Part shown: positions 34,573-47,078 of the stretch, piece after piece
Numbering within the stretch: the stretch's first letter is position 1
How the letters are laid out: the number at the start of each line of letters is the position of its first letter
The notes under the pieces: model-generated
Databases searched by the model: none
Told to the model about the DNA's origin: nothing
What the model saw: only the letters and a program-made list of their open reading frames with translations
Made by a program: the position numbers and the translations under genes
Assembly: GCA_015501075.1 (NCBI GenBank)
Contig: JADNYJ010000054.1
Coordinates: 62,001 to 126,000 of the forward strand
Direction of reading: 5' to 3'
DNA from: Gymnopilus junonius
Taxonomy: Eukaryota; Basidiomycota; Agaricomycetes; Agaricales; Galerinaceae
Length of the DNA: 64,000 nt

Positions 34573-35260
34573 AGATATTTAGAATATAGAGGTCGTGAAG
34601 AGTGGAAGGGGGGTTATACATATACGTAGTTTATTCGTTCTGTCTAGGTTAATAATCTGTATCATTAGTAATACAACAACAACATAAACACATTCAATAA
34701 GGATAATTATGAAAGGATGGTGTAGGTTTGTGGGTATCTCTATCCATCTAGATCTGTCCGTTCTTCAGATTTGTCTACTGGATTGTTCTTCGAGTGATGA
34801 CTTTAAGGCAAGCTCTAGATCCCTAGTAAAATTTTGCTCTGCAAGGTCGTGTGCCGTCTGTGGTGGTGTTTGGCCTGCGGTGAGGTCGCTGGATGCGCTC
34901 TGAGGTGTACTCATCCCTGTAGCCGGAGACGATGACTGTGTAGAAACCACATGTGCCCCAGCCACCTGCAGTGACATTTGCCTCATCGGAGACACACAGA
35001 TTTCCCTATGAAATTTCTCGATCACTGCCGCTCTCTCGCTCTCCGTGCTCATATTGACGGCTTTACGGCCTTCGGCTATACGCGTGAGGCGCTGTCGAGT
35101 GTACACGGTCTTTCCGGACGGTGGGTCGTTGAGCTTCCAGGGCCCTTGGATGCCGGGTATTAGAGAGGTTGGGGATGTGGGTGAGGGTTGGGGATGTGGG
35201 TGGCTTGGTCCGTGCTGGTGGTGATGATGATGATGGACAACTGTTGCAAGATCCGATTGC
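34572..35260. repeat. Segmental duplication, copy B
   Basis: Second copy of the block seen at 32,735-33,240. It holds the real 3' end of the glucosyltransferase gene and, at its outer edge, a copy of the HOS2 3' end and 3' flank (ATTTAGAATATAGAGG against ATTTAGAATGTAAAGG). Confidence 0.8.
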
Positions 35261-38200
35261 ATTAGTGTTCAAGAGACAAAGTGCAAAGAGGCAAAAAACT
35301 GACGACGTTTAAAAGCTCCTATAAGGTGCTGTTCATAAAAAGGCCATCACTAAGCAAGGCGGGAAACCCAGATTGATATACACATACTTTATGTTCATGT
35401 CTAGACTCCCTCAAGCTTCCGATGGCGCTGCGCACAGAAGATACCGAAGACACTGATGACACTGACGAAACACGACTATGCATGGACGTTGGACCGATAG
35501 ATTCTTTACTCTTTTCCGAGCGGTGGCCGTGACGAAGGTCTATGCATTGAAGCCATAGCACTAGCAATACCTGAACAATCACGAATTAGCAGATGCTTAT
35601 GGTACATGATATAGCTTGCACACCATGCGAAATCCCTGAAGAGTCGTCTAACTTTCCAGGTACCGAAGCTATCGATGATACGCGACTATGCATAGATTGA
35701 TTGACTGTCTACTGTTTTCTGATCGATGGCGACGAAGACCTTCATGCATTGTAGCCATGGCATCGACAATGCCTAAACCAAAAATTAGAAAAGAGAGCTT
35801 GCAAAATCCATAATACAAATTACACACCATGAGATGGTGGAGACGCCTCGACTGACTTCCCACTACTCTGCCCAGTTAGTGACCAGAAGTAAGCATCAGC
35901 TCCACTTCCCCTGGGTTGCTCAGAAGAAGCTTTTTTCGTCGCGTATTCCTTAGGACCTGTTGTATTCGAAGGTTCAGTATACTCGAGTGTGTAAGTGGCG
36001 CAGCAGACTAACGATGTAGGACTAAGCTTTGCATTGAAATCAAATTCGTGTCGGCGAGTGTTTGTGCCGCAAAAGCACTAAGTTTCAAGCACTGCAGCAA
36101 CAGCACCATGTCAAAAATTGTGACCTCAATGGATTTTTAAGTCAATATACGATTACCTGTTCCTTGGACCACCATACGGCCACCCGCGACGGATCCAAAT
36201 CGCATCTCATATTCAATAACGGAAGGTGTTTATAGAAACTCTCAACCCCTTTTCGAACGCCGTCCTGAGTTCTCATCAAAACGAATTTGCAACCAACATT
36301 GAACATTTCGTTGACTCACTTCATCTCGAATCTTCTGGGCCAGATTCTTCGCAGCCTCCTTTGCAGCTGGGCTGACAGCATACTTGATCGCATCCGCCAA
36401 CTTTTTCACGCTCAAATCCTTGTGATGGATAGGCTTAGGTCCGGACCCTGCTTTATATGTCATATTTCCTGGAGAAAATAACACAAAGTTGAGGGGACGT
36501 TCAAAAAACCACGACCAAAGACATTACGTACCCCAAAAACCTTGATCCCCGAAGAACGGCACGACGACTGTCGGTCGCCCTTTAGCCAACCCAATAGCAG
36601 TTGTACCTGCTCCTCCGTGATGGACAACTGCAGATACGCGCTCTTCTGCGAACAGCCAGTCATGCGGGACGTTTCCGAGCATGAAGACGTTTGGTGGGAC
36701 AGAGGTACTGCCAAGGCCGCCCTTAAATTGGTGTTAAAACGAGAAAGAAAACAATGTGAATGAGAAACCTCACCCAGCCAGAAGAAACGAGAGCTCTGAC
36801 ACCGGCTTTCTTTGTTGCTTGGAATATGATCTCTGCACGGCAAGTTCGAATTAATGAGAAGAAGAAGGGGCATGGCGACTTTTCCTACCTGACAACGCAT
36901 CAGGATCGTCAACGACCACTGAACCAAACCTATAGAAGATAAGACCAGGTGAGTTGCCTGATCGACCTCCCAGGACATGAGATACAGGGGAACTAACCCA
37001 ATATAGACAGGAGGGCCACCAGCCAACAGGAAGGCAGACAATTCAGGCGAAGGCTCGTAACTTGATGCCAGATCAAGGAAATAGAAGCCAGTCACATCTT
37101 GAAGAAGTCAACCAATCAATCCCAGTTTCCACAGGCACGTTTGATGAGGACTCTTGGGACCCACCTATATGATTTTTCCAATCGTCAGGCTTTGGCACCA
37201 GAGCCGGGCTCATACAATACGTCCAAGGCACCTTCAGACGATCCGCATATCCTGGTCCTGAACGCAAGCTCAACGACGACAGACCGATTTTTGTCCTGAA
37301 GTTGTTGATTATGTCACCTATACTGGGGAGAAAAGAACACGTTAATTCTTCCTCAATATAAAAAGCAAGAGTTATTAGAAACTTACCCCTTCCATGTGAG
37401 GAGATCGGCAACGGCATAGCTCAAGTAGTTGTTCACGCCATAACCCGCGTTTGAGTCGGTAATGTTGACTAATGGGTGGGCGAATGACGTTGTTGCAGAC
37501 CTGGACACACAAGATGCACAATCAGCACTGCAAGTGTTTCTATCCAGCTGCAAAGAAGTCTGACCATGGCATAGCTAAACAGATCGTCAGCAGATGAAGG
37601 AAGATTGACGACTACACGCGTACTGAAACTTAGAAGTAGAGGGATGCCAAGGGCCTCTGCACAATGCACATGAGCAAACGCGGGAGGGTTGGATATAATC
37701 GCGTCGGCGGCGAACGCACGACCGGTGGCAGCATCAGGGGAATGGCACGCATCCCAGCATCCATTGATCATTTCGCCGAGCATTTTTCTTTTTCTGCTTA
37801 TGTCGCCGTTGGTTAGGGATTCAAAACCGGGCATGAGCCCAGGGTCTAGGAATTGATGTGAGAAGCAAGTCGTTGGGAATCGAAGATCATCAGGGGATTT
37901 TTACTTTTGACCATGTAACTCATAAGATCTTGCGGGTTTCCACCTATATTGAAAAATTCTAGGCCTGCTTCGGTGACGAATGTACGAAACATTTCATGCG
38001 TTGCAATCCGTACTCGGTGTCCATCTTTCAGAAGATGTTGTCCTAATGCGACATAAGGTTGTACATCACCTAGACAAGGTAAACAGAATCAACGAAAGCA
38101 TTTCATGACAAATTCGAAAGCAGTCCACTTACCACGACTCCCAACAATCATGATGACGATGCTCATATGCGGACAGTTCTTCCAATCGTCCTTGTCTACT

Positions 38201-38524
38201 CCGAACTCCTCAACAGTACGGGTACGAAATTCCGATAAGGTGGTAAATGTAGGTATTCTCTTCTTGAAATCGAAATTAAGGGATATTCGACCGTCCTTCG
38301 TAACTCGTGCTATAGAATCGAGACCAGTTCCCTGCGAATTATACTTCGCATAATCTACAGAAAAGGTTGAGGAAGTTTGTTTAGACGCTTATATATTTGA
38401 ATACGGGGAAGTACTTGCTAATAGTAGGATTCATTTGGGTCATATTCGGCGTGCCCTTCTTGTCTTGGGGACTCTTTACGTCCGGAAGATCTTGGATACG
38501 AGATATCGATGTGGTAGAAGGCAT
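34765..38524 (-). CDS. Sterol 3-beta-glucosyltransferase-like (UGT80/GT1 family)
   Basis: Transfers glucose from UDP-glucose to sterols or related lipids in characterised relatives. Conserved order: [60 protein letters not shown], then [41 protein letters not shown], and the C-terminal donor-sugar motif [18 protein letters not shown] plus [13 protein letters not shown]. Then [20 protein letters not shown] and YKHLPLLNM. The C-terminal extension (34,765-35,262) has [20 protein letters not shown] and ends [15 protein letters not shown]. Start taken as [13 protein letters not shown] at 38524, but the splice joining it to [12 protein letters not shown] is not in phase as I read it. Two similar exons near 35,430-35,580 and 35,680-35,780 look tandemly duplicated. 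Confidence 0.82.
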
Positions 38525-38827
38525 GTTGGAAAGGCAGCGAAAGTTTGAGGCAGGGGAATTGTCCGATCTATCGACAATGTAATTTCCCTTGAGTCACTGC
38601 GTTAAATTTGAGGCGGGCATGACGGTGATAACGGTTAGACTGTATGCGAGCTAGAGAATCCTTTGTGAAATCGTAGTAAGGCGCGCTACAGAGAACCCGA
38701 GTGCAGAGACGCGTTAAACCGCATAAATAGGAACGCGAATGACGGAGATTGTCCAGTTATGATCGAAAGTTGTCGGAATGCCGTCCCGAGTTGCTGAGTC
38801 AGCACCAACGCGTTCTGCTCGTCCGTC
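38525..38827. promoter_or_regulatory. Divergent promoter region between the glucosyltransferase and PER1
   Basis: About 300 bases between two divergently transcribed genes. It must hold both promoters. No clear TATA box. Confidence 0.45.
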
Positions 38828-39924
38828 ATGCTCACAACATCCGCTATTCTCCCTAGGCTCCTCGTAATCTTAATTCTCTCGCTCTCCGTCTATGCATCCT
38901 CAGGCGACCGTTCCCCTGAGTACACCCAGTGCACGGGCCTGTGCATCGCCGAGCGATGTTCGCAATCAGACTCCGAATTCTCCCTCTCCTTGCCACTCCG
39001 TCTAACGCGTTGGACATGCATCGACGACTGTAAATACCGGTGCATGCATGAAATCACTTCTAAGCAAATTCAGCTCGGGGAACGAGTGCACCAGTACCAT
39101 GGAAAATGGCCCTTTTGGCGGCTTTGGGGCATGCAAGAGCCTGCTTCTGTTGCATTTTCTCTGTTGAACCTTTGGGCGCATGCCAGAGGTGCAGCAAAGG
39201 TTAAGAAAAAGGTACCACAGTACCATCCTATGAGATCTTATTATTTGTTCTGGTCGGTGGTCAGTATGAATGCTTGGATGTGGTCTTCAATTTTCCACAC
39301 ACGAGGTCCGTAATTCGGTATGAGTATCATTCCGAGTTATTGACATTCAAAAAATTTCTAGATCTCCCTTTCACTGAAAAGATGGATTACTTCTCAGCAG
39401 CTCTTGCTATCATGTACGCCCTATACTACACCATCATTCGCCTCTTCCACCTGTACGAGCCCCAATCCGCACCCCGCCTCACCCCACTCTCTTCCAAATC
39501 AAAATCCCAAAAAACTCGCAAAGTCTTGGCTGTAGTCTGCACTCTATCTTACGTCGCACATGTTTCCTATCTTACCCTCCTCCCTCGATTCGACTACACC
39601 TACAACATGGCCTTTAACCTCACTCTGGGGCTACTTCACAATGCACTGTGGGCCACATACGCCTTGCCTGCTTCAATAAATCTAATGAAGAGGTTTCCTT
39701 CGCGCCCGAAATCATACAGGCCAGATTTTATTGGAAAATCAGGCGCGTTTGTCTTCCTGACGACTGCTGCTACCGGGTTGGAGCTGTTCGATTTCCCGCC
39801 TTGGGCGAGGACGATTGATGCACATGCTTTGTGGCATTTATCTACTGTCCCTATCGCCCTGCTGTGGTACGACTTTTTGGTCGAGGACTCCCTTGATCCC
39901 AGCTGGCGAGAACTGAAGGCGTAG
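38828..39924 (+). CDS. PER1: Per1/PGAP3-like GPI-anchor remodelling protein
   Basis: ER membrane protein needed to remove the sn-2 acyl chain during GPI-anchor lipid remodelling. Exons 38828-39305 and 39362-39924 give 346 residues. A signal peptide (LPRLLVILILSLSVYASSG) leads into the Cys-rich lumenal part (YTQCTGLCIAERC, TRWTCIDDCKYRCMHE). Then come QYHGKWPFWRLWGMQEPASV and about seven membrane helices with the family motifs WMWSSIFHTR, TEKMDYFSAAL, NMAFNLTLGLLHNALW and IDAHALWHLSTVPIALLWYD. The conserved His residues of the hydrolase-like core (FHTR, DAHALWH) are present. Identification is firm. Confidence 0.95.
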
Positions 39925-40310
39925 GTTTGGTAGGTTACAGCTACATTATTATTATTTATGCGTTTGTGAGTCGCTACCTTCTTTGATGCCCTGGTTTTAT
40001 CGTGTTACTGAGCCGTGTATTTCATCAAATCACGCCACTTGCAATATTCAAGCTGCTCCAAAATCACCGTATTCCAGCCTTGCGCCCTCGCACGTGTATT
40101 ATACATGTTCTGTCTGTCCTTCAGTCAATGATATCCACGTCACTTGATACGCAATGGACGGCGTTTACGCCAGGTGCCCTCTACACTTGCATCTTTCCTC
40201 CTTTTTGTATAGGCAACACGCGCTTCAACAAAAAAAAAGCAAATCGCAAGTGCTCGATATTGGTATCTCAGCGCATACACGCTGTTGCAAATTACCAGTC
40301 GAGGCAAACC
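39925..40310. other. Convergent intergenic region
   Basis: 3' flanks of PER1 and the CHAT gene. No convincing coding or repeat sequence. Confidence 0.4.
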
Positions 40311-42757
40311 CTACAGTCCATAATGAACATAAGGAACCCATGCAAGTAAGCCCTCGTCCGTGTCTCCAAATTCCTTTCGGATCTCGTTCGTGGCATAATG
40401 AAGAGCATGTGCTGCACCATCGCTGCTCAAACGATGCCCTTTCGCATTACTATGCAAACCAGTCTCTTCGTCAGCAACCAGCTTCGAATAAAAATGTTCT
40501 GCAATCTTAGGCGCCACCGAATCCGAAATAGACTACATTGTCGCAACCACACCCCGATATCCAGCCGCCAACATCCCTGCTGCCAAATGAACAGCTTCTT
40601 CCGATAACTTCTCGTCGCCTGTGCTGGTCTGACATGCCGCCAAGAATGCGAGGTCCGCTCGAGCTAAATTTTGCTTTATAATTGTCGATAGTTCAAGTGG
40701 TCCATCGTAAAGGTGAAAGGCGCTTTTAAGGGCTTCTGTGGTATCCTGGTTGGCATGGCAAGCAAAGTGGATACAGCTATATGCATCCATCTGCTTGGTC
40801 CCTTCCTCAACGGTAGCAACCTTCCGTTCCAAGCATAGATGTCGTACGTTGTAGGTGTTAAGGAGCCGTCCTATTGCTTGAACTTCTGTGGATGCGCCTG
40901 GAATCGGTCGTTGACCAGGTGTATCTGGCTGACTGATCATAACGAGCCCCGTGTTAGAAACGTCAACTTCTCTAGGACGTTTGACCCGTTCGATCAATGC
41001 ACTAACGGAAGGGATGTAAGATGATATGGCAAAATCCGAGAGGGTTGTAGAGTGCCCGTCGTCATGGATCCCCGCTGCATGGACCGGAAGAAACGCAAGT
41101 GGTCCAGTTAAACACCACCAAATTCTCAATTTCTCTGCCAGTGGCAGCTACGATTAGAGTTGAGTGCATTACATATGGCCGCATTCGGATTCACACTCAC
41201 GGCAAGTTCAAGTTTGTCAAGAATTGGCTTAACCAAAAATTTCCATAATTGACTGAGGACATCTTTGATTACACTTTTGGCTTCCGAGTGCACTGCGGGG
41301 CGCATTCCGCGGTCCTTGTGATCACTCTCAGATCCACGATCCCGGACTCCAATATGACGGAGATACGTATGTAAAGAAATGCGGAAGTTGTCTGCTTTTT
41401 CATATGAAAAATCAGGTAGAGGGACATGTATAGGTATCTTGTGGCCAAGCATAAGCAGCAATGCGTCGGAGCGGTCCTGATGGATATTGATAATAACCAC
41501 AAGGCCTCTTTCAGGAAGGCCTCGCATTAGGTCTGAGCATGTTGATGGAAGGAAGAAGCTTTCGAAACCACGAATGGAGCGAATTCTTTCGATGAGTTTA
41601 TCACATTGCTTTGCAAGTTCGACATGGGACGTAGCTTCATCCCTTGGTGGCGTCTGGATCGTCGTAATTTCCTCTGGGAATGCAGCTGGCTCTGAACGAG
41701 ATCCAGCATACTCCAATGCTTTTGAAACTTTCAAGAATTCATCAGCCAGGGCCGGATTGCATGTCTGAAGGTCGTCCAAAGGGGTCCGGAATTTGTTTAG
41801 TTGGCTCCATACAAGGCATCGGCCCTGTTCAAGCCACTCCAAAGCCAAATGAGGTCGTCCGAGTTCTAACGCAGCAGCAGCAGCAGAAACCGATAATTCG
41901 GAGATATCGAGGAGATAGGTGTAGCGTTTCTGAATGGTATGCTCCAAACCAGCGACTTGGGAAGCAATACGAAGGGCGTTGCTCCAAGCTTGCAGCAGCT
42001 CCACTGAATCTACTTTTTTGGCGAAGGAGGCCCATTTCTTTGCATTGAGGCGAAGCTCTTTTGAAGGCGATCCTAATTGGGAAGTAGAAAAGCGGCGAAA
42101 ACTAATGGTAGCCACTTGAATACTAGCAAGCTCTTGTGAATGTTCAAAGCAAAGCTGTAACGCATCCAACATGTTTTTGCTGAAGCGAGAACTGTCTGGA
42201 TATCCGTATTTCTCACTGAGTCTGACTGCTTCCTGGTGTGCATGCACTGCATCGGAAATGTCATTGAGCTGGTTGGTGCGTTGGAAGAGACGCTTTAATG
42301 AATTCCCGAGATTGTCCTGTAAGGTAGGTTTGTCTCTATGGTCATCTGGAATCAGACTGATTGCTCTCCTCTGGACGGATATTGCTTCGGAAATGTCGCT
42401 GAGGTCTCCTGTATTTTCAAAGTGATGCATTAGCGAAAGTCCGAGGTTGGTCAAGAAACCAGGCAAGTCGGTGTGGCCATCTGGAGTAAGTTGAACTGCT
42501 CTTCTGGCGTGTGATATGGCTTCCAAAATATCATTGGCATCTCCTGTAAGCTTAAATCGAGCCGTCAGAGCCTTTCCTAGATCGGAGAGAAGCCTCGGTA
42601 GACCGTCATGCTCCTGTGTTGTAAGGTCGACTGCGTCCTTGAAAGACGAGATCGCCTCTGAGATATCTGCTAGATCTCCGATGGATTGAAAACGGAAGAT
42701 AGATGACTTTCCAGAGTTGTAAAGACAATTAGCATTCTGCATTCCGGCAATGTTCAA
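40311..42757 (-). pseudogene. TPR-CHAT domain protein with in-frame stop
   Basis: Exon 1 (41197-42757) has TPR-like repeats of about 50 residues that begin GDLADISEAI, GDANDILEAI, GDLSDISEAI and NQLNDISDAV, then helical repeats. Exon 2 begins at 41134 and carries the caspase-like CHAT domain: GPLAFLPVHAAG, SCIHFACHANQDT (catalytic His), FLAACQTSTGDEKL (catalytic Cys), AAGMLAAGYRGVVATM. There a TAG at 40533-40535 stands where the family nearly always has Trp (VVATMWSI). The same frame then runs on without error for 70 residues to the usual end WVPYVHYGL at 40311. So this is one nonsense change in an otherwise intact gene. CHAT proteins are predicted or proven cysteine peptidases; Agaricomycetes have many copies. 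The His-Cys pair lies before the stop, so a truncated product could persist. Confidence 0.85.
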
Positions 42758-43989
42758 CTTGAAGGTGGAGGCCTATCTATTGGCCTTGTCTTGATTCTTT
42801 ATTTGAAATTCGTGTTGGGGTTCGTTCTACAAGCCAGGAGCCTGTGTACACTCGGTCCTTGCCTTAGCACCAAGCGTTGACCCTGTTGACACCAAGAGCC
42901 AAATCATCACAGCCTCGCCTGTAATGTCACAGCGATCCCCGATTGAATAACCACTCTAAAAATAGATAGACGGGCGCTACTAGCGCTCAGCTCAGGTTTC
43001 ATACTCTTGCACTCTCGATCATGTGTACAGAACATAGGTTTATATCGACAGAAAAAATAAACAACCGAGTTCTTTCTTTACATATACATCTATATCTGTG
43101 TGATGTTCCTTTTATTCTAAGTATTCAAGTTTTAAATTTAATGGACTTATATCAAGGCTGGTTACTCGACTTGGGAAATAGTGCTTCACGTTATTCATAG
43201 ACTATACATAAAGCACCATATGTCGGATTATTTGTAGCACTATTTGGGAGCCCGATGTTGACTCTTACTTGCATCAAATGTTCTAGAAATCATTGATCCT
43301 TAATCACACACTATACTCTCTTGTTTTTAGCTAGCTGATCGACACGACATGTTCCTTGTCCATTATCACATTGGCATAGAATAGAAGTATTTAAGTGATG
43401 AGCGATGATAATGCACTGAATTTCCCCGAAATGATGTTAAATCGAGGGAATGCATCATGTGAATGTTTTTCCCCTCCAGTAGCCTGCTACTGCTGCTTGT
43501 CGGACTTGTGCCTCCTGCATTATAGAACATCATGAGTGCATTACATTCATCGATTCTTCAAATAAAAATCGTACCCAATGCTTTACTATCCTTTATCAGG
43601 ACATTGAAAGTATCGGGAGTTTGAAAAGTTCAAATTTTTGTATCATCCGCTCTCTCCCTGGTATTGCAAAAAAATGGCATAAATACTAGACCTTCTCCTC
43701 TTTACAATCATGTATTTTTGAGTTGCAAAAAAATGAGCAGATATGGGGGAAATGAGGATGCAAGTAACTCATTACATCAAAATGGCTAATGTAAACACAT
43801 TGTTACCCAGATCGGGCCAGATCCTGAACACCCACTGCCACCGAAATTGAGAGAGACTTTACAGAGGTTCAGACGAGCTCAAATGTAAAATTCTAGGTCA
43901 ATTGCTTGAGAGTTGTGTCTGGGAAGGAAGAATGAATGACGGGGGTGCACTTTGAGGTGACATGCGTGATACGCATTCAAGCTCTGCTT
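42758..43989. other. Intergenic region upstream of the CHAT gene
   Basis: About 1.2 kb of AT-rich sequence with no recognisable gene. Its right edge is the insertion site of the LINE element. Confidence 0.4.
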
Positions 43990-43999
43990 AGATATTATG
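43990..43999. repeat. Target-site duplication of the LINE (3' side)
   Basis: AGATATTATG directly abuts the poly(T) run that is the element's poly(A) tail on the minus strand. The same ten bases occur at 49284-49293 at the other end. Confidence 0.85.
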
Positions 44000-44219
44000 T
44001 TTTTTTTTTTTTTTTTTTTTTTTCCCATTTATTGTCCTTTGAGGCATTGCCTTATGTCGGACTTCTAGCTACTGTGCTGCTGTCTACTTGTTCTCTTCTT
44101 TTTAATGTATTCTACTCTGTTCAAAAGGGGAAGTAAAAGTAGGCCTATTGAAAAGACGCGCGGGCACGTCGAGCGTGCCATGTTAGTACTACGTGAAAGT
44201 ATGTTTAGTATAGGAGAAA

Positions 44220-44540
44220 TTAGTGGGAATTAAAGTATATTGAGAGGAGAAGGAGAAAGAGAAAGGAAGAGGGAGAGAGAAAAGAAAAGGAAAAGAAAAA
44301 ATAAATGCAAGATATGCGACGGTGGACTGTGTACAGATGTGTTTCCTTGTGAGGGAGAGAAAAGAGAGAGGAGAGCGAAAGGAAGAAGGGAGAGAGAAGG
44401 GAGAGGAGTGAAAATGTGAGAGAAGAGGGGTGAAGAAAGGTATGAGACAAATAACGGAGAGGAAAGGGAAGGAAAGGGAAGGAAAGGGCAAGAAGGGGAG
44501 AGAAAAGAAAAGGAAGAGAAAAGAAAGAGGGGAAGGGAGA
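44220..44540. repeat. Purine-rich (plus) / pyrimidine-rich (minus) low-complexity tract
   Basis: About 320 bases of AGG/GAA-rich sequence, broken once by a normal stretch at 44,300-44,345. It lies inside the LINE's 3' UTR. The open frames listed through it are composition artefacts. Confidence 0.8.
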
Positions 44541-44569
44541 TACTCTAGTATGCTATCGACAAACTTTAT

Positions 44570-47078
44570 CTACCTGGACCATTGTCTTCTTTCTTGGTCG
44601 TCTTCTTCGTCACTTGCCGCTTCTTGTTCTGCTGCCAGTGTTACATCCCCGTGTGATTCCCTGAAGCGTCCAGTATTGTTTATGTACTTGAAGAGAGGCC
44701 ATATGGCTTTTTGATCCACCAGGAGTTCAAGGTTGATTTCCTTTCCCGTCCCTATGTCTTTCCTGAGTTGTTGTCGCTGTGCATCAAAGTGGTGGCATGT
44801 CTTGAGGTAGTGCATAACTGTTTCCGGTTTGGCTTTGCAATACTGGCAGGTCAGTGTTTCTGCTAGTTTGAATCAGTGCAGATATGTCTGCAATGGGATG
44901 TGGCCAGTATGTAGCTGGACCAGGAGGCTGGCGTTCTGTCTTGGTAGCTTAAGTTTTTTGCAGAGGTGGCGGTACTTTGAGGATGGGGTGGTACTGTCGA
45001 TTGCGGTCATCCTTTCATATCTGGTTGACTCCTGGAACGCCTTCTTCCATCTCTCCTTTTGCTTGCTCCTCAGTTCCTGTCAGACTGCTGCCTTGCTGGT
45101 TGGGACAGCTTTCCTGAGTGGGCCTCTGTTTCCTCTCTTGTTCTCCTGTGCTCCTTCTGCTGCTCTTTTCGCCTCTTCGTCTGCCCTCTTGCTCCCCTCG
45201 ATGCCTTCATGTCCTGGTACCCATCTGAACTTGATGCTGATGTTTGGGTGGTTGTCCGTGATCCTGTTGTATATCCTCTGTATTTCCTCGATGAAGTGTG
45301 AGCCTGGCTGGGGTTTGCGTTGGAGGTGTCGACGTAGGGATGCCTGGTTGTCGACGACGATGCTCACCAACATGCGTACAGCGTCGAGTTCGGGTATTCT
45401 GTCTTCCAGCAGTTGTAGGCCTAGGATCTGGCCGACACATTCTCCATTGAACACTACGTGTCTGGTTGCTGGTCCAAGGTGCCGCCTTGCCACTCTCTCC
45501 CCTCTCCCTTCTTCCCTCAGAACCGCTGCTGCTCCTATCTTTCCTCCTTGTCCTGATCCATCTGTGTAAATCCTGATGTTACTGGTGTCGTCCTGGTCCT
45601 GTTTTATTGCTTCGTCTCTTGTACTGGCGATGATGGGCCTTATTGGAGGTTCCCAGTCCGGTTCCTTGTAAAGAGTGTCAATACATTCCATCCTTTGTTT
45701 AGTCAGTTTACTCATGTTCATGACAATGTGCAGTGGTGAGGAATGGGTCCCTGGTACTCCCCGCATCGCGTTTTTGATTTCCTCGCTCAGGGGGTGGGTT
45801 TTCGGGAGCATTGCCATATGCATCTGTTGTTTTGAGCACTGGGATTCGCGTCTTGCCGCCATCGGTTGCTGGTGCTCTGGTGTATCGGTGGGTGTTCCAC
45901 ATTGTCATGCTGTCGAGGTTCTCGATCCAGTCCTCCCAGTGTTGTTGCTTGGTCTTCTTGAGAAGGTTTGTGTAGTCGTTTCTCACCTGTCTGTATTCTT
46001 CATGTGCTGGGTGGTTCGGAAAGTCTCGCTGTTCGCGGGCTCACCTTGCCTTTATCCTGGCTTTGTCCCTTGCCTTCTTTAGCTCCTTAGTCCACCATCG
46101 TCTTGCGTATGGCATTGGTCGCTTCCTAGGAACCACACGATCAGCGGTTCTGCAGACTGCTGCTTCTAGCAGTTCCAACGCCTCATCGATTTCATCTGCT
46201 GTTCATAGCTCTATGGGGTCAGGGATGGTGGCAAGCTGGGCTGTTAGTTCCTCTCTGAATTCGTCCCAGTCCGTCTCTCTCCAGTTTCTGTTGGGGTTCT
46301 CAACCATGTCTGTGGTGGGGAATTCTATTGTTGTGACAACTGGGAAGTGGTCGGTTGTGTCTGGTTTGTAGTCTTCAAGGACTCAGCATTCTGCTAAGTA
46401 TTTGTTCAGTTCCTGTGAAATAAAGACATTGTCAGGTCGTGTACGGTTTCCATGTGAGTTGAGTATGGTCATCACGCCTTTCGGCAAAGCAAGTTCCATG
46501 TTGTAGTCTGTGATTAGCTGTAGTAGAGGTTCCGTCTTCTCCATCTCTTGTCTCGTGAATAGGCGTTCATTCTTGTCTGGCTCCCATAGCGGGTGGTGCC
46601 TGTTGAAGTCTCCAAGCCATATATCCCCTGCTAAGTCATCCCTGTGTCCTTGATCTTCTGCCCTTTGCTCTCTGCTTTGGAGGTGCCATTGTAGCATCTC
46701 GAGCACATCCGAATGCATGCAGTCAACGTAAGCGTTGTATATTTCTATGGCCCGGTTGTCGTGTGTGATCCATACTGCTGTGACATCTGTTGAATCTATG
46801 AAGATCTGTTCATATGTGTTAGTGAAGATTTTCTGATTTATGAGGATAACTGATCTGGATCTTCCTTCCCCGGTCGTAAGGCGGTGTTTTGAAGGGTAGA
46901 TTACTTGCCATCCTGGGGTGGCTGCTGTGAGTCCATGCTCATATAAGTATGGCTCCTGTAGGCAGATCATATCAGTGTCTGGTGGTACTTCATGTAAGGT
47001 CTCTAGCTGGGCTTGTAATGATTTTCTCGAGTTTTGTTGCCATATCTTCAGGAAAGGACGTGTTCTTGTGTTGTTCAT
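44570..47078 (-). pseudogene. LINE ORF2: endonuclease and RNase H, RT missing
   Basis: Endonuclease (EEP family): KIWQQNSRKS, ICLQEPYL, IWLGDFNRHHPLW, TRPDNVF. The same frame continues through three TGA codons (46383-46385, 46203-46205, 46041-46043) to the pre-RT region KKTKQQHWEDWIENLDSMTMW. At about 45,820 the sequence jumps from LKTTDAYGN directly to MLPKTHPLSEEIKNAMRG, a post-RT segment, with a change of frame. No fingers/palm motifs or FADD box occur. The RNase H follows (RIYTDGSGQGG, NGECVGQILGLQLL, VDNQASL, WVPGHEGIEGSKRADEEAK). The tail is zinc-binding, CQYCKAK then MHYLKTCHHF. Confidence 0.88.

Noticed and set aside
43990..44023. Poly(T) run as a polymerase III terminator
   Set aside because: It abuts a target-site duplication and follows the LINE 3' UTR on the minus strand, so it is the element's poly(A) tail.
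44189..44491. Ser/Phe/Leu-rich minus-strand frames resembling membrane segments
   Set aside because: Translation of the pyrimidine-rich tract in the LINE 3' UTR; not a protein.
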